This document shows positions 26,089 through 34,408 of a stretch of DNA of 64,000 nucleotides, in pieces (the stretch's first letter is position 1; the number at the start of each line of letters is the position of its first letter). Both the position numbers and the translations under genes were made by a program. Under the pieces are notes generated by a model, which had not been told where the DNA came from, searched no databases, and saw nothing but the letters and a program-made list of their open reading frames with translations. Source of the stretch: an uncultured Arthrobacter sp. (lineage in GTDB: Bacteria > Actinomycetota > Actinomycetes > Actinomycetales > Micrococcaceae); assembly GCF_947493765.1 (NCBI RefSeq), contig NZ_CANLSZ010000006.1, positions 91,817-155,816 of the forward strand, read 5' to 3'.

Positions 26089-26826
26089 TCAGTCCGCGGC
26101 CACCACACGGGGCCGGCCGAACTGGGTCTGCACACCAGGGGAGAAGAGCACCGAGTCGGGCGGGCCGTCCACGATCAGTCCCGCGGCGGCGAGCAGGCCG
26201 TCGTCGAGCCCGGTGACGGTCGCAGGGTGCAGCGGCCACGGCGTGTGCGTGTTGGGGATGTAGAGCGTCCGGCCGGCCAGGGTGCTGTGCAGGCCGAAGC
26301 GTGCCGTGAGCTCCAGGGACACCGTGTCGTCCGCCGTCCGTGCGGTATCGGGCTCGACGGCGAAGCGGGACCTCGCCTGTCTGCGGAACCGGACGACGTC
26401 GTACCCGTACCCTCGCTGGTCGTGGATGGGCGAGCACCTCGACCAGACGTAGGGGATGCCTCCGGCCCTCGCCGCGAGGACCACGGCGAGACGCGAGGCA
26501 TCGAGGGTGACGAACACGACGCCACGGGTGCCGTCGGGGCCACGGGAGTAGAGCCGCACGTTGATCTCGGTGAACGAGCCGAAGTACGGGACGGGCAAGC
26601 CCTGGCCCAGACCGGCGCCCACCATGCGGAAACCGATCAGGCCCACCCAGGACGAGCCATCCACCTCGTCGGGGACCACGCCGGCGGGCATGTACCGCGC
26701 CACGGCCGCGGAGTCGATCCGCCAGTGGAGGAAGACCGCATCCGCCCAGCACTGGTCCATGATCACGGGGCGGGGCAGCTCGGGCGCGAGGAACCGGTCC
26801 GATGCTGCCGTGTCGTCGGTCGTCAT
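26089..26826 (-). CDS. DUF2071 family (YqjF-like) protein
   Basis: A 245-residue protein of the DUF2071 family, related in fold to acetoacetate decarboxylase-like proteins. Signature stretches are WRIDSAAVARYMPAGV, WVGLIGFRM and YFGSFTEINVRLYSRGPDGTRGVVFVTLDA, then the C-terminal TLYIPNTHTPWPLHPA. No function is established. The start at 26826 is preceded at six bases by TGGACT, a weak -10-like hexamer. It converges with the SDR gene (22-base gap). Confidence 0.85.
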   Translation of the reverse strand: MTTDDTAASDRFLAPELPRPVIMDQCWADAVFLHWRIDSAAVARYMPAGVVPDEVDGSSWVGLIGFRMVGAGLGQGLPVPYFGSFTEINVRLYSRGPDGTRGVVFVTLDASRLAVVLAARAGGIPYVWSRCSPIHDQRGYGYDVVRFRRQARSRFAVEPDTARTADDTVSLELTARFGLHSTLAGRTLYIPNTHTPWPLHPATVTGLDDGLLAAAGLIVDGPPDSVLFSPGVQTQFGRPRVVAAD

Positions 26827-26954
26827 ACGCCCAGTCCACCACGGATCTCCCCCCGTTCCTGCCCCGCGATGGATCTGCTGCGTCACCCGTCCATTCCCGT
26901 GGCGGGGTCTAGAGTGGACACACCGATCCGCACCTGGTGGAGGAGTGATCAGTC

Positions 26955-27374
26955 ATGGCGGAACTGCTGACGCAGCCGACGTCCGAGGACCTGAGGGCGT
27001 TCATCGAGGCGGTCGAGCATCCGCGGCGGCGGGCCGACGCACTGACCCTGCTGGGGCTCATGGAGTCCGTCACCGGGGAGCCGCCCGTGATGTGGGGATC
27101 GTCGATGATCGGCTTCGGGGAGTACCGCTACACCTATCCCTCGGGCCACAAGGGTAATTCCCTGGCCGTCGGTTTCTCCCCGAGGGCTTCCGCACTGGCG
27201 CTGTACGGCCTGCTGGCCGCACCCTCCTCGGACGAGCTCCTGGAATCTCTCGGCAAGCACCGCCGCGGTGTCGGCTGCCTCTACATCACGTCGCTGGCGA
27301 GCGTCGATCTCGAGGTCCTCGAGGAGCTCGTCCGCCGCGGCGCCGCCTTCCTCGTCACGGAGAACTTCACCTAG
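26955..27374 (+). CDS. DUF1801 domain-containing protein
   Basis: A 139-residue protein matching DUF1801 (YdhG/frataxin-like fold): RADALTLLGLMESVTGEPPVMWGSSMIGFGEYRYTYPSGHKGN is the family signature and LYGLLAAPSSDELLESLGKHRRGVGCLYITSLASVDLEVLEELVRRG its second half. Function unknown. GGAGGAGTGATCAGTC precedes the ATG, and TAGAGT near 26909 could be the -10 box. Confidence 0.88.
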   Translation: MAELLTQPTSEDLRAFIEAVEHPRRRADALTLLGLMESVTGEPPVMWGSSMIGFGEYRYTYPSGHKGNSLAVGFSPRASALALYGLLAAPSSDELLESLGKHRRGVGCLYITSLASVDLEVLEELVRRGAAFLVTENFT

Positions 27375-27411
27375 ATACAGGTTCTCCCGTGGACCCGGAG
27401 CGAATTCCTCG

Positions 27412-27672
27412 ATGCCCCAGATTCACGAAGACGTCATCTACGCGGCGAGACACGGCTCCGCCCAGACGGACGAGATCCGGGAGAGTCAGGAAAGACGATG
27501 TCCTCACCCTCCAGCATGCAAAGGACTACTGCTGCACCAGCCTCGTTCAGGAGTACGAACCGGGGCAGCTCCTCGGCATGATCACCTTCTGTATTTCGAG
27601 TCGCTGCTCCTGGGTCAGCCGCGGTCGATGGACGACTTCTGGTCGACCTACGAGGAACTTAATTATTCCTAG
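27412..27672 (+). pseudogene. decayed small gene with two frameshifts
   Basis: An ATG at 27412 opens MPQIHEDVIYAARHGS and continues QTDEIRES in one frame. The protein-like reading then moves to the next frame (VRKDDVLTLQHAKDY to QEYEPGQLLGMITF, about 27489-27595) and returns to the first frame for YFESLLLGQPRSMDDFWSTY, ending at TAG 27670-27672. Together the pieces would make a protein of about 87 residues rich in Glu and Asp. I do not recognise the family. The alternative is that the 86-codon frame 27412-27672 is an intact but unusual gene. Confidence 0.35.
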
Positions 27673-27702
27673 GCGTCCCCTTATTCGACAAGACCGGTGC
27701 GG

Positions 27703-28677
27703 TCAGCGCGGAAGCTGACCGAGCAGATCGAGTTCCTCGGCTCTACTCAGCCCGGATCTACGCTCTCGGTCGAGGCCGAGCCGCCGCTCGAAGTCCAGGC
27801 AGCGCTGCATGGTTCGACGAAGATCCTGCAACTCGCCACCGGCAGCATGGAAGGCGGCGTTGTCCCGTTGGGCGAAGGCCGCATCAGCTTCGGGAAGCCA
27901 CAGAGGAAGTGATCGGGGGCCGGCCCAATAGCGAACATCGTGTCGAAGAAGCCATTCATCGGCTACGACCACCCGCTCTCCTGCGAAGCTCGCAACCTCG
28001 GCTGCGAGCGCGAACACGTCTGCGAGGGCGTACTGGTCACCGGTGGCGTTGATGACACCGGTGAGATCGTCCTCGCCTGCTTTCACCATGAAGGCTGCAA
28101 GATCCTCGACGTCGATCACCTGGACGGCGCGACTCCCGGCGACAGGTGAGAGCACCGGCCCGTCCTGTGCGAGCGCGAAGCGCCCTACCCAGTAGCCGAA
28201 CCTGTCGCTCCCGTCCCCGGCCCCTGCGATCAGTCCTGGGCGAACGACGAGCAGGCGCCGTCCAAGCGCTTCCAGCGACGCCTGCTCGGCAGCGACCTTC
28301 GCTTGCCCGTAGTCTTCGGGATCGACCGGATCGAGCAGCGGCGCGGACTCGTCAGCACCCGCGTCGGAGTTCGATGCGTATACGGAGACGGACGACACCA
28401 GGGTCCAGTGCTCCGCCCTCTCGGCGAGCGCATCGACGGCACCCTGGACGAGCACGGGCTCGTAGGAGAGCTCGACGACGTCGTCCCACGACTGATCGGC
28501 TACTGCCGCGTACGCATCCGGGGAGTATCGGTCCGCCTGCACGAAGGCGGTCCCAGCGGGGGAGCCACCTGACTCTCCGCGGGCCAGGCAGGTGACAGCA
28601 TCTCCGTTGGCCATCAGCTGACGAGCGATCTCCGAGCCGAGCCAGGCCGTTCCACCGAGCACCAGGACTTGTCGCAT
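27703..28677 (-). CDS. NAD-dependent epimerase/dehydratase (extended SDR)
   Basis: A 324-residue SDR. The glycine motif GGTAWLG sits at residues 8-14, the active-site serine in LVSSVSVYA, and DYGQAKVAAEQA supplies the YxxxK. Family members with this GGTxxLG opening are reductases or epimerases of nucleotide sugars or isoflavone-type compounds; the substrate is unknown. No strong ribosome binding site is seen. It is divergent from the PadR gene, whose product could regulate it. Confidence 0.8.
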   Translation of the reverse strand: MRQVLVLGGTAWLGSEIARQLMANGDAVTCLARGESGGSPAGTAFVQADRYSPDAYAAVADQSWDDVVELSYEPVLVQGAVDALAERAEHWTLVSSVSVYASNSDAGADESAPLLDPVDPEDYGQAKVAAEQASLEALGRRLLVVRPGLIAGAGDGSDRFGYWVGRFALAQDGPVLSPVAGSRAVQVIDVEDLAAFMVKAGEDDLTGVINATGDQYALADVFALAAEVASFAGERVVVADEWLLRHDVRYWAGPRSLPLWLPEADAAFAQRDNAAFHAAGGELQDLRRTMQRCLDFERRLGLDRERRSGLSRAEELDLLGQLPR

Positions 28678-28746
28678 TGGGTCAGTGAAGCAAGCGGGCC
28701 GGAGAGCGTCAATGGTGTGCCCTATGGGACAACCTCTTGGACGGGC

Positions 28747-28780
28747 TTTACAGGCTAACTACTTAGACACACAATATAGT
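28747..28780 (+). promoter_or_regulatory. possible promoter/operator region of the PadR gene
   Basis: An AT-rich patch in GC-rich DNA. TTTACA (28747-28752) could be a -35. CAATAT (28772-28777) or TATAGT (28775-28780) could be the -10, directly before the ATG at 28782, which has no Shine-Dalgarno. ACTA (28760-28763) and TAGT (28777-28780) are the outer arms of a weak dyad that a PadR protein might bind. Spacing is not ideal for either reading. Confidence 0.3.
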
Positions 28781-28781
28781 C

Positions 28782-29168
28782 ATGGAACTGACAACCTCGG
28801 GCCCCGCTAGTGCGGAGGGCGTCGAGTGGCCGAGCGATTGGCTACGGGCAACACTGGGCCTTCTCGCCCTCCGCGCCCTGTCCACCGGGCCCTCCTACGG
28901 GTACGCGATCATCAGCGAGCTCGAACGCCACGGCTTCGGCACCATCAAAGGCGGCACCCTGTACCCGCTCCTCACGCGCTACGAAGCCGCCGGACTGGTC
29001 TCCACCGAGTGGAGAGCCGGCGACGGCGGCCCCGGCCGCAAGTACTTCGACCTCACCGAGCGCGGACACGCCGAACTCGCTCGGCTCAGCGCCGACTGGT
29101 TCCGATTCACCCAGCTCAGCATCGACTACCTCGACCCAGAACGACGTCCGAAGGAGCCCTCCGCATGA
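28782..29168 (+). CDS. PadR family transcriptional regulator
   Basis: A 128-residue winged-helix protein. The PadR signature is GLLALRALSTGPSYGYAIISELERHGFGTIKGGTLYPLLTRYEAAGLVSTEW, followed by the beta-wing GPGRKYFDLTERG. The C-terminal helix is short, as in PadR subfamily 2. Such proteins repress adjacent transporter or membrane-protein genes and respond to small ligands. Its TGA overlaps the ATG of the HAAS-like membrane protein, the classic two-gene PadR-HAAS arrangement. Confidence 0.93.
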   Translation: MELTTSGPASAEGVEWPSDWLRATLGLLALRALSTGPSYGYAIISELERHGFGTIKGGTLYPLLTRYEAAGLVSTEWRAGDGGPGRKYFDLTERGHAELARLSADWFRFTQLSIDYLDPERRPKEPSA

Positions 29169-29878
29169 GGCAGCAGACCAGTGACAAGAAGTGGTTCGAC
29201 GAACTCACGCTCGAACTCCGCCTCCGTCAGGTCCACGGAAGCGCCATCGGCGACACCCTGGCCAGTGTCCGTGAGCTCCTGCACGATACGGGCCAGAGCG
29301 CCGAGGAAGCATTCGGGCCGGCACGGGAGTACGCGGATTCACTCGATCTCCCAGCCGATCCAGACCACGACTGGCTGCGTAGATCGCTCTGGCCGTCCCT
29401 CGTGGGCCTGCTGGCGTTCCTGCTCTTCAATCAGGCCATAATCTCTCTGGTCCGAGCCGAGCAGATGCTGGTCTCCCCCGCGCAGCTCGCACTCCTGCTC
29501 GTTCCCGTCGTGCTGATCGCCCTTTTACCGCTCTACATCGATGCAGCCGTGCGCCACTTCTGGATTCTCCTGGTTCTCGTCATGATGGGATCGCTGTCAG
29601 GGGCGTTCTCGGCCGTAGTGGCTCCCAGGACCACGGCCGAAGCGTGGCTTGCAGTCGACCCGCTCCCGTGGGTCATCGGGAGTACCTTCGTCATGATCGC
29701 CCAGGCCGTCCTGAATACCGTCCGGACTGTCCACTCCACGAGCGACGACGCCATCACCGACCCGCTCTCCGCAGGGCGGAGCACCGGAACGCGAGCAAAG
29801 GTATTCCTCCACCTCACCAACTGGTTGTTCCCGATCCTCGCCCTTGGCGTGCTCGGGCTCGCAGTAGCCATCAATTAG
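29165..29878 (+). CDS. HAAS-like membrane protein coupled to PadR
   Basis: A 237-residue protein. The first 70 residues are helical and cytosolic (WFDELTLELRLRQVHGSAIGDTLASVRELLHDTGQSAEEAFGPAREYADSL), resembling the HAAS signalling domain that sits next to PadR regulators. Five or six hydrophobic segments follow from about residue 72. It overlaps PadR by four bases, so the two are translationally coupled. In known PadR-HAAS pairs the membrane protein is thought to sense a signal and control the regulator; that role here is inference. Confidence 0.75.
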   Translation: MRQQTSDKKWFDELTLELRLRQVHGSAIGDTLASVRELLHDTGQSAEEAFGPAREYADSLDLPADPDHDWLRRSLWPSLVGLLAFLLFNQAIISLVRAEQMLVSPAQLALLLVPVVLIALLPLYIDAAVRHFWILLVLVMMGSLSGAFSAVVAPRTTAEAWLAVDPLPWVIGSTFVMIAQAVLNTVRTVHSTSDDAITDPLSAGRSTGTRAKVFLHLTNWLFPILALGVLGLAVAIN

Positions 29879-29959
29879 CACTGCAGAGTGCTGGACACGG
29901 CGCAGTCGTAGGGAGCCGGCCGGCACGGGCGACGTCGTCCGTTCAGGGAACATGGCGAT

Positions 29960-30640
29960 ATGGGCCGGTTCATGGAGATGTTGAGCAACGACCTTCTTGC
30001 CGCTGTCGGCGTCGACGGTCGCCTCATGGCCATCGACGGGGTCGACGGCAGCGGGAAAACGACGTTCGCCGCCGAGCTTGCAGCCCATATTCGGGATCGG
30101 CCGGTCATCGTCATCCATGCGGACAACTTCCTCAACCCGACCCACATCAGATACTCCAGGGGACGGGACTCGCCGGAGGGATTCTGGAAGGACACCTACA
30201 ACTACAAGGCGTTGCACGAACTGGTACTCGAGCCCCTCGGTCCTGCAGGAGACGGCTGGTACTCGCCTGCGTCCTACGACCCCGTGGCTGACCGGACCGC
30301 ACCGTCTCCGAAGGTCCACGGCCCAGCAGCAGCGCTGGTCGTCGTCGAAGGCATGTTCCTGCACCGCGACGCGCTGATCGGCTACTGGGACGCATCGGTG
30401 TTCCTCGATGTCCCGTTCGCCGTGACCGCTGCGCGCATGGCGGTCCGCGACGGCAGCAACCCGGATCCCGGTCACCCCAGCATGCGTCGCTATGTCGAGG
30501 GGCAGCGGCTCTACCTCGATGACGCTCGGCCGCGGGAGCGTGCGACATTCGTGGTGGACAACAGTGCCCCTGCCTCACGCGAGGTCGTCCGGTCAAATGC
30601 TCCCCGCCATTGCTGCATCCCGAACCGTGACTTGCCCTGA
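29960..30640 (+). CDS. uridine kinase-like P-loop protein
   Basis: A 226-residue P-loop NTPase. The Walker A is GVDGSGKTTFAAELA near residues 27-41. IHADNFLNPTHIRY, with the Asp typical of nucleoside-kinase-like proteins, follows, then YNYKALHELVLEPL and the VVVEGMFLHR Walker-B-like strand. Relatives are annotated as uridine kinases or unassigned kinases. The final 15 residues (after FVVDNS) do not resemble the family and may result from a frameshift or divergent tail. A Shine-Dalgarno is not obvious before the ATG. Confidence 0.75.
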   Translation: MGRFMEMLSNDLLAAVGVDGRLMAIDGVDGSGKTTFAAELAAHIRDRPVIVIHADNFLNPTHIRYSRGRDSPEGFWKDTYNYKALHELVLEPLGPAGDGWYSPASYDPVADRTAPSPKVHGPAAALVVVEGMFLHRDALIGYWDASVFLDVPFAVTAARMAVRDGSNPDPGHPSMRRYVEGQRLYLDDARPRERATFVVDNSAPASREVVRSNAPRHCCIPNRDLP

Positions 30641-30726
30641 ACGTCCCCGCGCCGCAAGGTAGTAAGGGTACTGATCACAATCTCGTCCTCACCCGAAGGC
30701 GGACCAGCAGAAGGAGGATGATCCCC

Positions 30727-31341
30727 ATGGCGTCATCAAACACCTCAGGCGCAAGCACCCCCAAGGCCCGGCGCAACGACGTCGTCGCAGCAGAGAAGGC
30801 ACGATACGGCGGGATCAAGTTCGGGTCCGCCTTCTTCGGCTGGTTGACCGCGATCGGCCTGACCGTCATCCTCAGCACCATCGCCGCAGCCATCGGTGTG
30901 GGCGTCGGAGCGGCCAACACCTCCAGCGCGAACGACGCCGCGAACCAAGCACAGGAGAACGCGCAGACCATCGGCGTGGTCAGCGGGATCATCCTGGGAG
31001 TCATCCTCTTCATCGCCTACTACTGCGGCGGCTACGTCGCTGGACGCATGGCACGCTTCGATGGCGCCAAGCAGGGCCTGGCCGTGTGGCTGTGGGGGAT
31101 CATCATCGCCATCGTGCTGGCCATTCTCGCCGCCATCGCAGGAGACCAGTTCAATGTCCTGTCGAACATCGAAGGCGTCCCCTCCATCCCGGTGGACGGC
31201 AGCGCCCTGACCACCAGCGGCCTGATCGGGCTCGCGATCGCCGTCATCGTCCCGCTCATCGCCGCCATCGTGGGCGGCAAGGCCGGCATGCACTTCCACC
31301 GCAAGGTGGATCAGGTGGGCATCGACCACGCGGCACGCTGA
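30727..31341 (+). CDS. hypothetical multi-pass membrane protein
   Basis: A 204-residue protein with four hydrophobic segments: GLTVILSTIAAAIGVGVG, GVVSGIILGVILFIAYYCGGYVAGRMA, AVWLWGIIIAIVLAILAAIAG and LIGLAIAVIVPLIAAIVGGKAGM. The hydrophilic N-terminus is Ser/Lys-rich, and the loop before the second helix has AANTSSANDAANQAQENAQT. This layout resembles YrzE-type or TIGR04086-like membrane proteins; function unknown. AAGGAGGA is eight bases before the ATG at 30727. An ATG at 30718 is in frame but overlaps the Shine-Dalgarno. Confidence 0.8.
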   Translation: MASSNTSGASTPKARRNDVVAAEKARYGGIKFGSAFFGWLTAIGLTVILSTIAAAIGVGVGAANTSSANDAANQAQENAQTIGVVSGIILGVILFIAYYCGGYVAGRMARFDGAKQGLAVWLWGIIIAIVLAILAAIAGDQFNVLSNIEGVPSIPVDGSALTTSGLIGLAIAVIVPLIAAIVGGKAGMHFHRKVDQVGIDHAAR

Positions 31342-31376
31342 CGGTCGGCAACTCGGCCCGCCCGGCAGGACCGTCA
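31339..31376. terminator. possible bidirectional terminator between converging genes
   Basis: TGACGGTC (31339-31346) and GACCGTCA (31369-31376) form an 8-bp perfect stem with a 22-base GC-rich loop. Both arms include the stop codons of the flanking genes (TGA at 31339, TCA at 31374), so the hairpin is exactly centred on the 32-base gap. Confidence 0.4.
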
Positions 31377-32507
31377 GATCTCGAGAACGCCGTCCACTGC
31401 TGCTGAGCGGGGCGGAACAGCACCGGTGGCGATGTCCTCCTCGAGGTGGACCGTGGCGTAGGCCCAGGTGCGCGGGCGTCCGGCGTCGTCGAACACCCGG
31501 TACCGCCTCCTCAGGCGCAGATCGTGGACCCGGCAGTGCTCGAACGAGACGATGATCTCCGTCCCGGGCCATTCACCCGATTCGGTGACCTCCACGGCCC
31601 GGTAGTCGCTCGGTGAGCGACGCACCACGTGATCGTCGCTCGTCCACAGGAGGTAGGGATCCCCGAGGCCCTCGAACCGGGCACGGATCCTGGTGATGGA
31701 CGAGTTGCGGGCTTCCTCGGTGACCGGCGCCAGCGGCCACTCGATGCCGTCGACCCCGTTCAGCTCGAGCCGGTCGGTCCATGCATCGACCGCATGTCGC
31801 TGCCGCCCGAGGTCGGCCTCCCATGACTCCTCGTCGTCGTCCTCGAGGACCGGTCGTGATGCCAGCTCGTCGGTGTCGATCCTGGGTGGCAGCCCGTCGC
31901 CGGCGTCGAGGTCGACCTCGCGGGCCTCATGGACGATCGTCCAACCGGCGTGCTGCAGGTCCAGTTCCTTACGTGGTCCTGTGGGGTAGAACTGCACCAT
32001 GAGCCGGGTCCCTGCGAGGGCGGCCCGGTGCACGAGATGATCGACGACGATCACCGAGCGCGTGCCGTCCGTGTGGACACGCACGAGATCGGTGGCCGGG
32101 GTCGGGAGCGGCCTGCCGGGCGGGAGTCCCCCGCGAGCGTCCGGCCCTGACCGGAGCGTGGCCGGGCTCGACTCGCCGACCCACAACCCGCCGTCGTCGA
32201 CCCCTACCAACTGACCCACGCCGAGATCACAGGCCGCTCCCACTCCCTGAGCCGTGATGAACACGGCTGAACTCTGCCGGCACAGCTCCGGATCGTCATC
32301 GTCCTCCGCCGTGTAGACGAGCCACGCTCCGGTCGAGGTGGGCCATAGGCGCGCTTCGCCGATCGCCCTGGGGGGCATGGGCGCATCGGGCCACGCCACC
32401 CAGCCCACGGTCGAGTCCGCAGCAACGATCGCCGCGACCGGGCGGGTGGCATCCGGCACGATCGTCACCTCTCCCACCCGGACGGCGTCGAGGGAATCAG
32501 CGGGCAT
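31374..32507 (-). CDS. hypothetical protein, beta-rich
   Basis: A 377-residue protein without a family I recognise. The first 200 residues read as alternating short beta-strands and turns (VAAIVAADSTVGWVAWPD, GAWLVYTAED, SAVFITAQGVGAACDLG, GGLWVGES, LVRVHTDGTRSVIVVDHLVH), which suggests a beta-propeller-like or WD-like fold. The last 100 residues are another beta-rich domain (YLLWTSDDHVVRRSP, IIVSFEHCRVHDLRLRRRYRVF). No signal peptide or membrane segment. Codon use is like the neighbours, so it is a real gene. Confidence 0.75.
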   Translation of the reverse strand: MPADSLDAVRVGEVTIVPDATRPVAAIVAADSTVGWVAWPDAPMPPRAIGEARLWPTSTGAWLVYTAEDDDDPELCRQSSAVFITAQGVGAACDLGVGQLVGVDDGGLWVGESSPATLRSGPDARGGLPPGRPLPTPATDLVRVHTDGTRSVIVVDHLVHRAALAGTRLMVQFYPTGPRKELDLQHAGWTIVHEAREVDLDAGDGLPPRIDTDELASRPVLEDDDEESWEADLGRQRHAVDAWTDRLELNGVDGIEWPLAPVTEEARNSSITRIRARFEGLGDPYLLWTSDDHVVRRSPSDYRAVEVTESGEWPGTEIIVSFEHCRVHDLRLRRRYRVFDDAGRPRTWAYATVHLEEDIATGAVPPRSAAVDGVLEI

Positions 32508-32705
32508 GTCAGCGCAGGCACTCCCTCACGCTACAACCGCATCGCATCAGGAGGTCGGGAAGCGATGCCGACGTCGAGCCGTGGGTACCCTGAGAGTCAG
32601 GACACCGCCGCACGGAGTCGCGAGGGCGGCCCGTACCCAACACCGCGGTGACCCTCGGTCCGCATCGTCGGGCCGTGACCCTGCACCGTCGCGAAGGAAC
32701 ATGCT

Positions 32706-32918
32706 GTGAACAGAAGAACATCCCTCTCCGCACGCTTCATGAGAGTCACGGGGACGCTCCGCATGTTCTTCGGCCCCGCACAGCAGGGCTCGACGGCGGG
32801 TCCGGTCGTCTATCTCGACGACGATGCGCAGCGGACCCGCCAGGAGCAACTCCAGCAGTGGACCGTGGTGCGTAACGCGGACGGCTCCACCTACCTGACG
32901 AGCAAGGACGGGGAGTAG
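32706..32918 (+). CDS. small hypothetical protein
   Basis: A 70-residue protein starting at GTG after GAAGGAACATGCT. It begins MNRRTSLSARFMRVTGTLRMFFGPAQQG, a basic amphipathic head, then an acidic centre (VVYLDDDAQRTRQEQLQQW) and TVVRNADGSTYLTSKDGE. It looks like small Micrococcaceae-restricted hypotheticals; function unknown. It is divergent from the 377-residue gene with a 198-bp gap that otherwise holds no gene. Confidence 0.6.
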   Translation: MNRRTSLSARFMRVTGTLRMFFGPAQQGSTAGPVVYLDDDAQRTRQEQLQQWTVVRNADGSTYLTSKDGE

Positions 32919-33066
32919 CGGCTTCGAGGCCCGTAGGCCGATCTGCTGCGGCGATCCTGTGCCCACGGTGATGGTCGGTAGCCGCTGGTGATGGCACACT
33001 TGTCGGGTCGATGCTTGCGCACCCTGGACCGTTCCGGGTGCTTACATGACTCACAGAAGGTCTCAG

Positions 33067-33426
33067 ATGCCCCAGCAGCGCCCGCCCTCCATCATACCTG
33101 ACGTGTCCCGGCCCCGCCGCTCACGGCTCCTGATGATGCCCGGCGGCAAGGACGCCGAGGGCTTCGCCGCCCTCGCCGATCGTCATGCCGACGAGTCGAA
33201 CGAACTGCTCGGGGCCCTCGAAGCGGCGATCGCACGCCTCGCGCTGGCCCATCGCTTCGCCGCCCCGGAGTCCGAGGCACGCAGCATGGACGACGAAGCC
33301 TTCGCCTGGGTGCAGCAGTCGCTCGAGGACGTCACGGCGACCCTGCGCGGACTGTCCCTACGGAGAGCCACCGAGGCACCACGTGCGGACATGATGCCCG
33401 TACGCTCCGTGTCCGGGTCGGCCTGA
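33067..33426 (+). CDS. small hypothetical helical protein
   Basis: A 119-residue protein from ATG 33067, chosen because AGAAGG lies eight bases upstream; the in-frame ATG at 33046 has no such site. The centre is helical: DAEGFAALADRHADESNELLGALEAAIARLALAHRFA and DDEAFAWVQQSLEDVTATLRGLSL. No membrane segment, signal peptide or family I recognise. Confidence 0.6.
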   Translation: MPQQRPPSIIPDVSRPRRSRLLMMPGGKDAEGFAALADRHADESNELLGALEAAIARLALAHRFAAPESEARSMDDEAFAWVQQSLEDVTATLRGLSLRRATEAPRADMMPVRSVSGSA

Positions 33427-33492
33427 ACCGGGGAGCGCAGCGCGCTGCATCGGCGGAGCGGCGCCGCGGTGACCGACGCCCGGTGATCCACC

Positions 33493-34125
33493 TCAGATCG
33501 ACTGGCTCGCGCGGATCCCCGCCCTGCCCATCGCGTCGGTGTACGCGGACTGGATGTCCTTCAGCCACAGTTCCTGGTTGGCGGGCGTGCCCTTGAAGGC
33601 GCGCTCCCCCGGTGCCCGGACCTCGTAGATCTTGAAGCCGCGCTTGACGATCGCCCGGTTCTCGAGCTTCATGAGCCGGCGCGCGGCCTTGTGCGCGTCC
33701 GCGCCGTGGGCGATGAGTGCGGACGCCCGCGGGACCTGCTGGAGGAACGAGAGCAACGGCTTCACACCGTCGGAGATCTGGTCCATGGTCAGCGCCCGGT
33801 CCTTGCCCTCCGGGATGTACCACGGGTGGGCGTTCCAGGGCATGAAGGCGTCGGGGCGGAGGCCCACGGCCTCGTAGATCCCGGCCATCCGGACGGAACT
33901 GGGGTCGTCGTTCTCGAACGAGACGAAACCGGAGGGCAGTGAGGCGCCGGGATTCGAGAAGAGACTGACGATCTTGCAGCCGTCCACGTCATGGATCGGG
34001 TCGATGTAGGGCACCGAGGACCCCGGCTTGGCTTCCGCCAGCGTGTCACAGAGCCGGTTCACGTCCTCGATCTGCGGATCGTACCGCTGATCCCACTGCT
34101 GCTCCCTATAGGTAGGGTCTGCCAT
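33493..34125 (-). CDS. uracil-DNA glycosylase-like protein
   Basis: A 210-residue protein that resembles the uracil-DNA glycosylase superfamily fold. It has VPYIDPIHDVDGCKIVSLFSNPGASLPSGFVSFENDDPSS, the SNPG and ND region being similar to motif 1 (GxxPG) and its downstream loop, then FMPWNAHPWYIPEG, where the motif-3-like HPS is replaced by HPW. The catalytic residues are therefore not the classical ones. Substrate and activity are unproven. The start at 34125 gives the family length; the longer frame to 34566 overlaps the ATP-grasp gene on the opposite strand. Confidence 0.65.
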   Translation of the reverse strand: MADPTYREQQWDQRYDPQIEDVNRLCDTLAEAKPGSSVPYIDPIHDVDGCKIVSLFSNPGASLPSGFVSFENDDPSSVRMAGIYEAVGLRPDAFMPWNAHPWYIPEGKDRALTMDQISDGVKPLLSFLQQVPRASALIAHGADAHKAARRLMKLENRAIVKRGFKIYEVRAPGERAFKGTPANQELWLKDIQSAYTDAMGRAGIRASQSI

Positions 34126-34408
34126 GCGTTGTACCAATTGCGCCTCCTCGCGGACTGCGCCTGGAGTGACGCGAACATGTCCGCAGGTTTCCAGCCTACG
34201 CCAGTGCCGTCCCGGGCCCCTCTGGCGCCGGGCGGAGCGCCGGCGGCGACAGCAGGCCGGCGACTCCCCCGGTCCGCGCGGACGGCGGCGCCGATGCTGC
34301 CCCCGCCCGCCGCAGTGACTACCCTGTCTAGGGACGGCTTCGAGGCCGTCGCACGCCACGTCGCGGCCGAGCCCGGGCCGCCCGCCGATTGCATCATCGA
34401 GGTACCGA

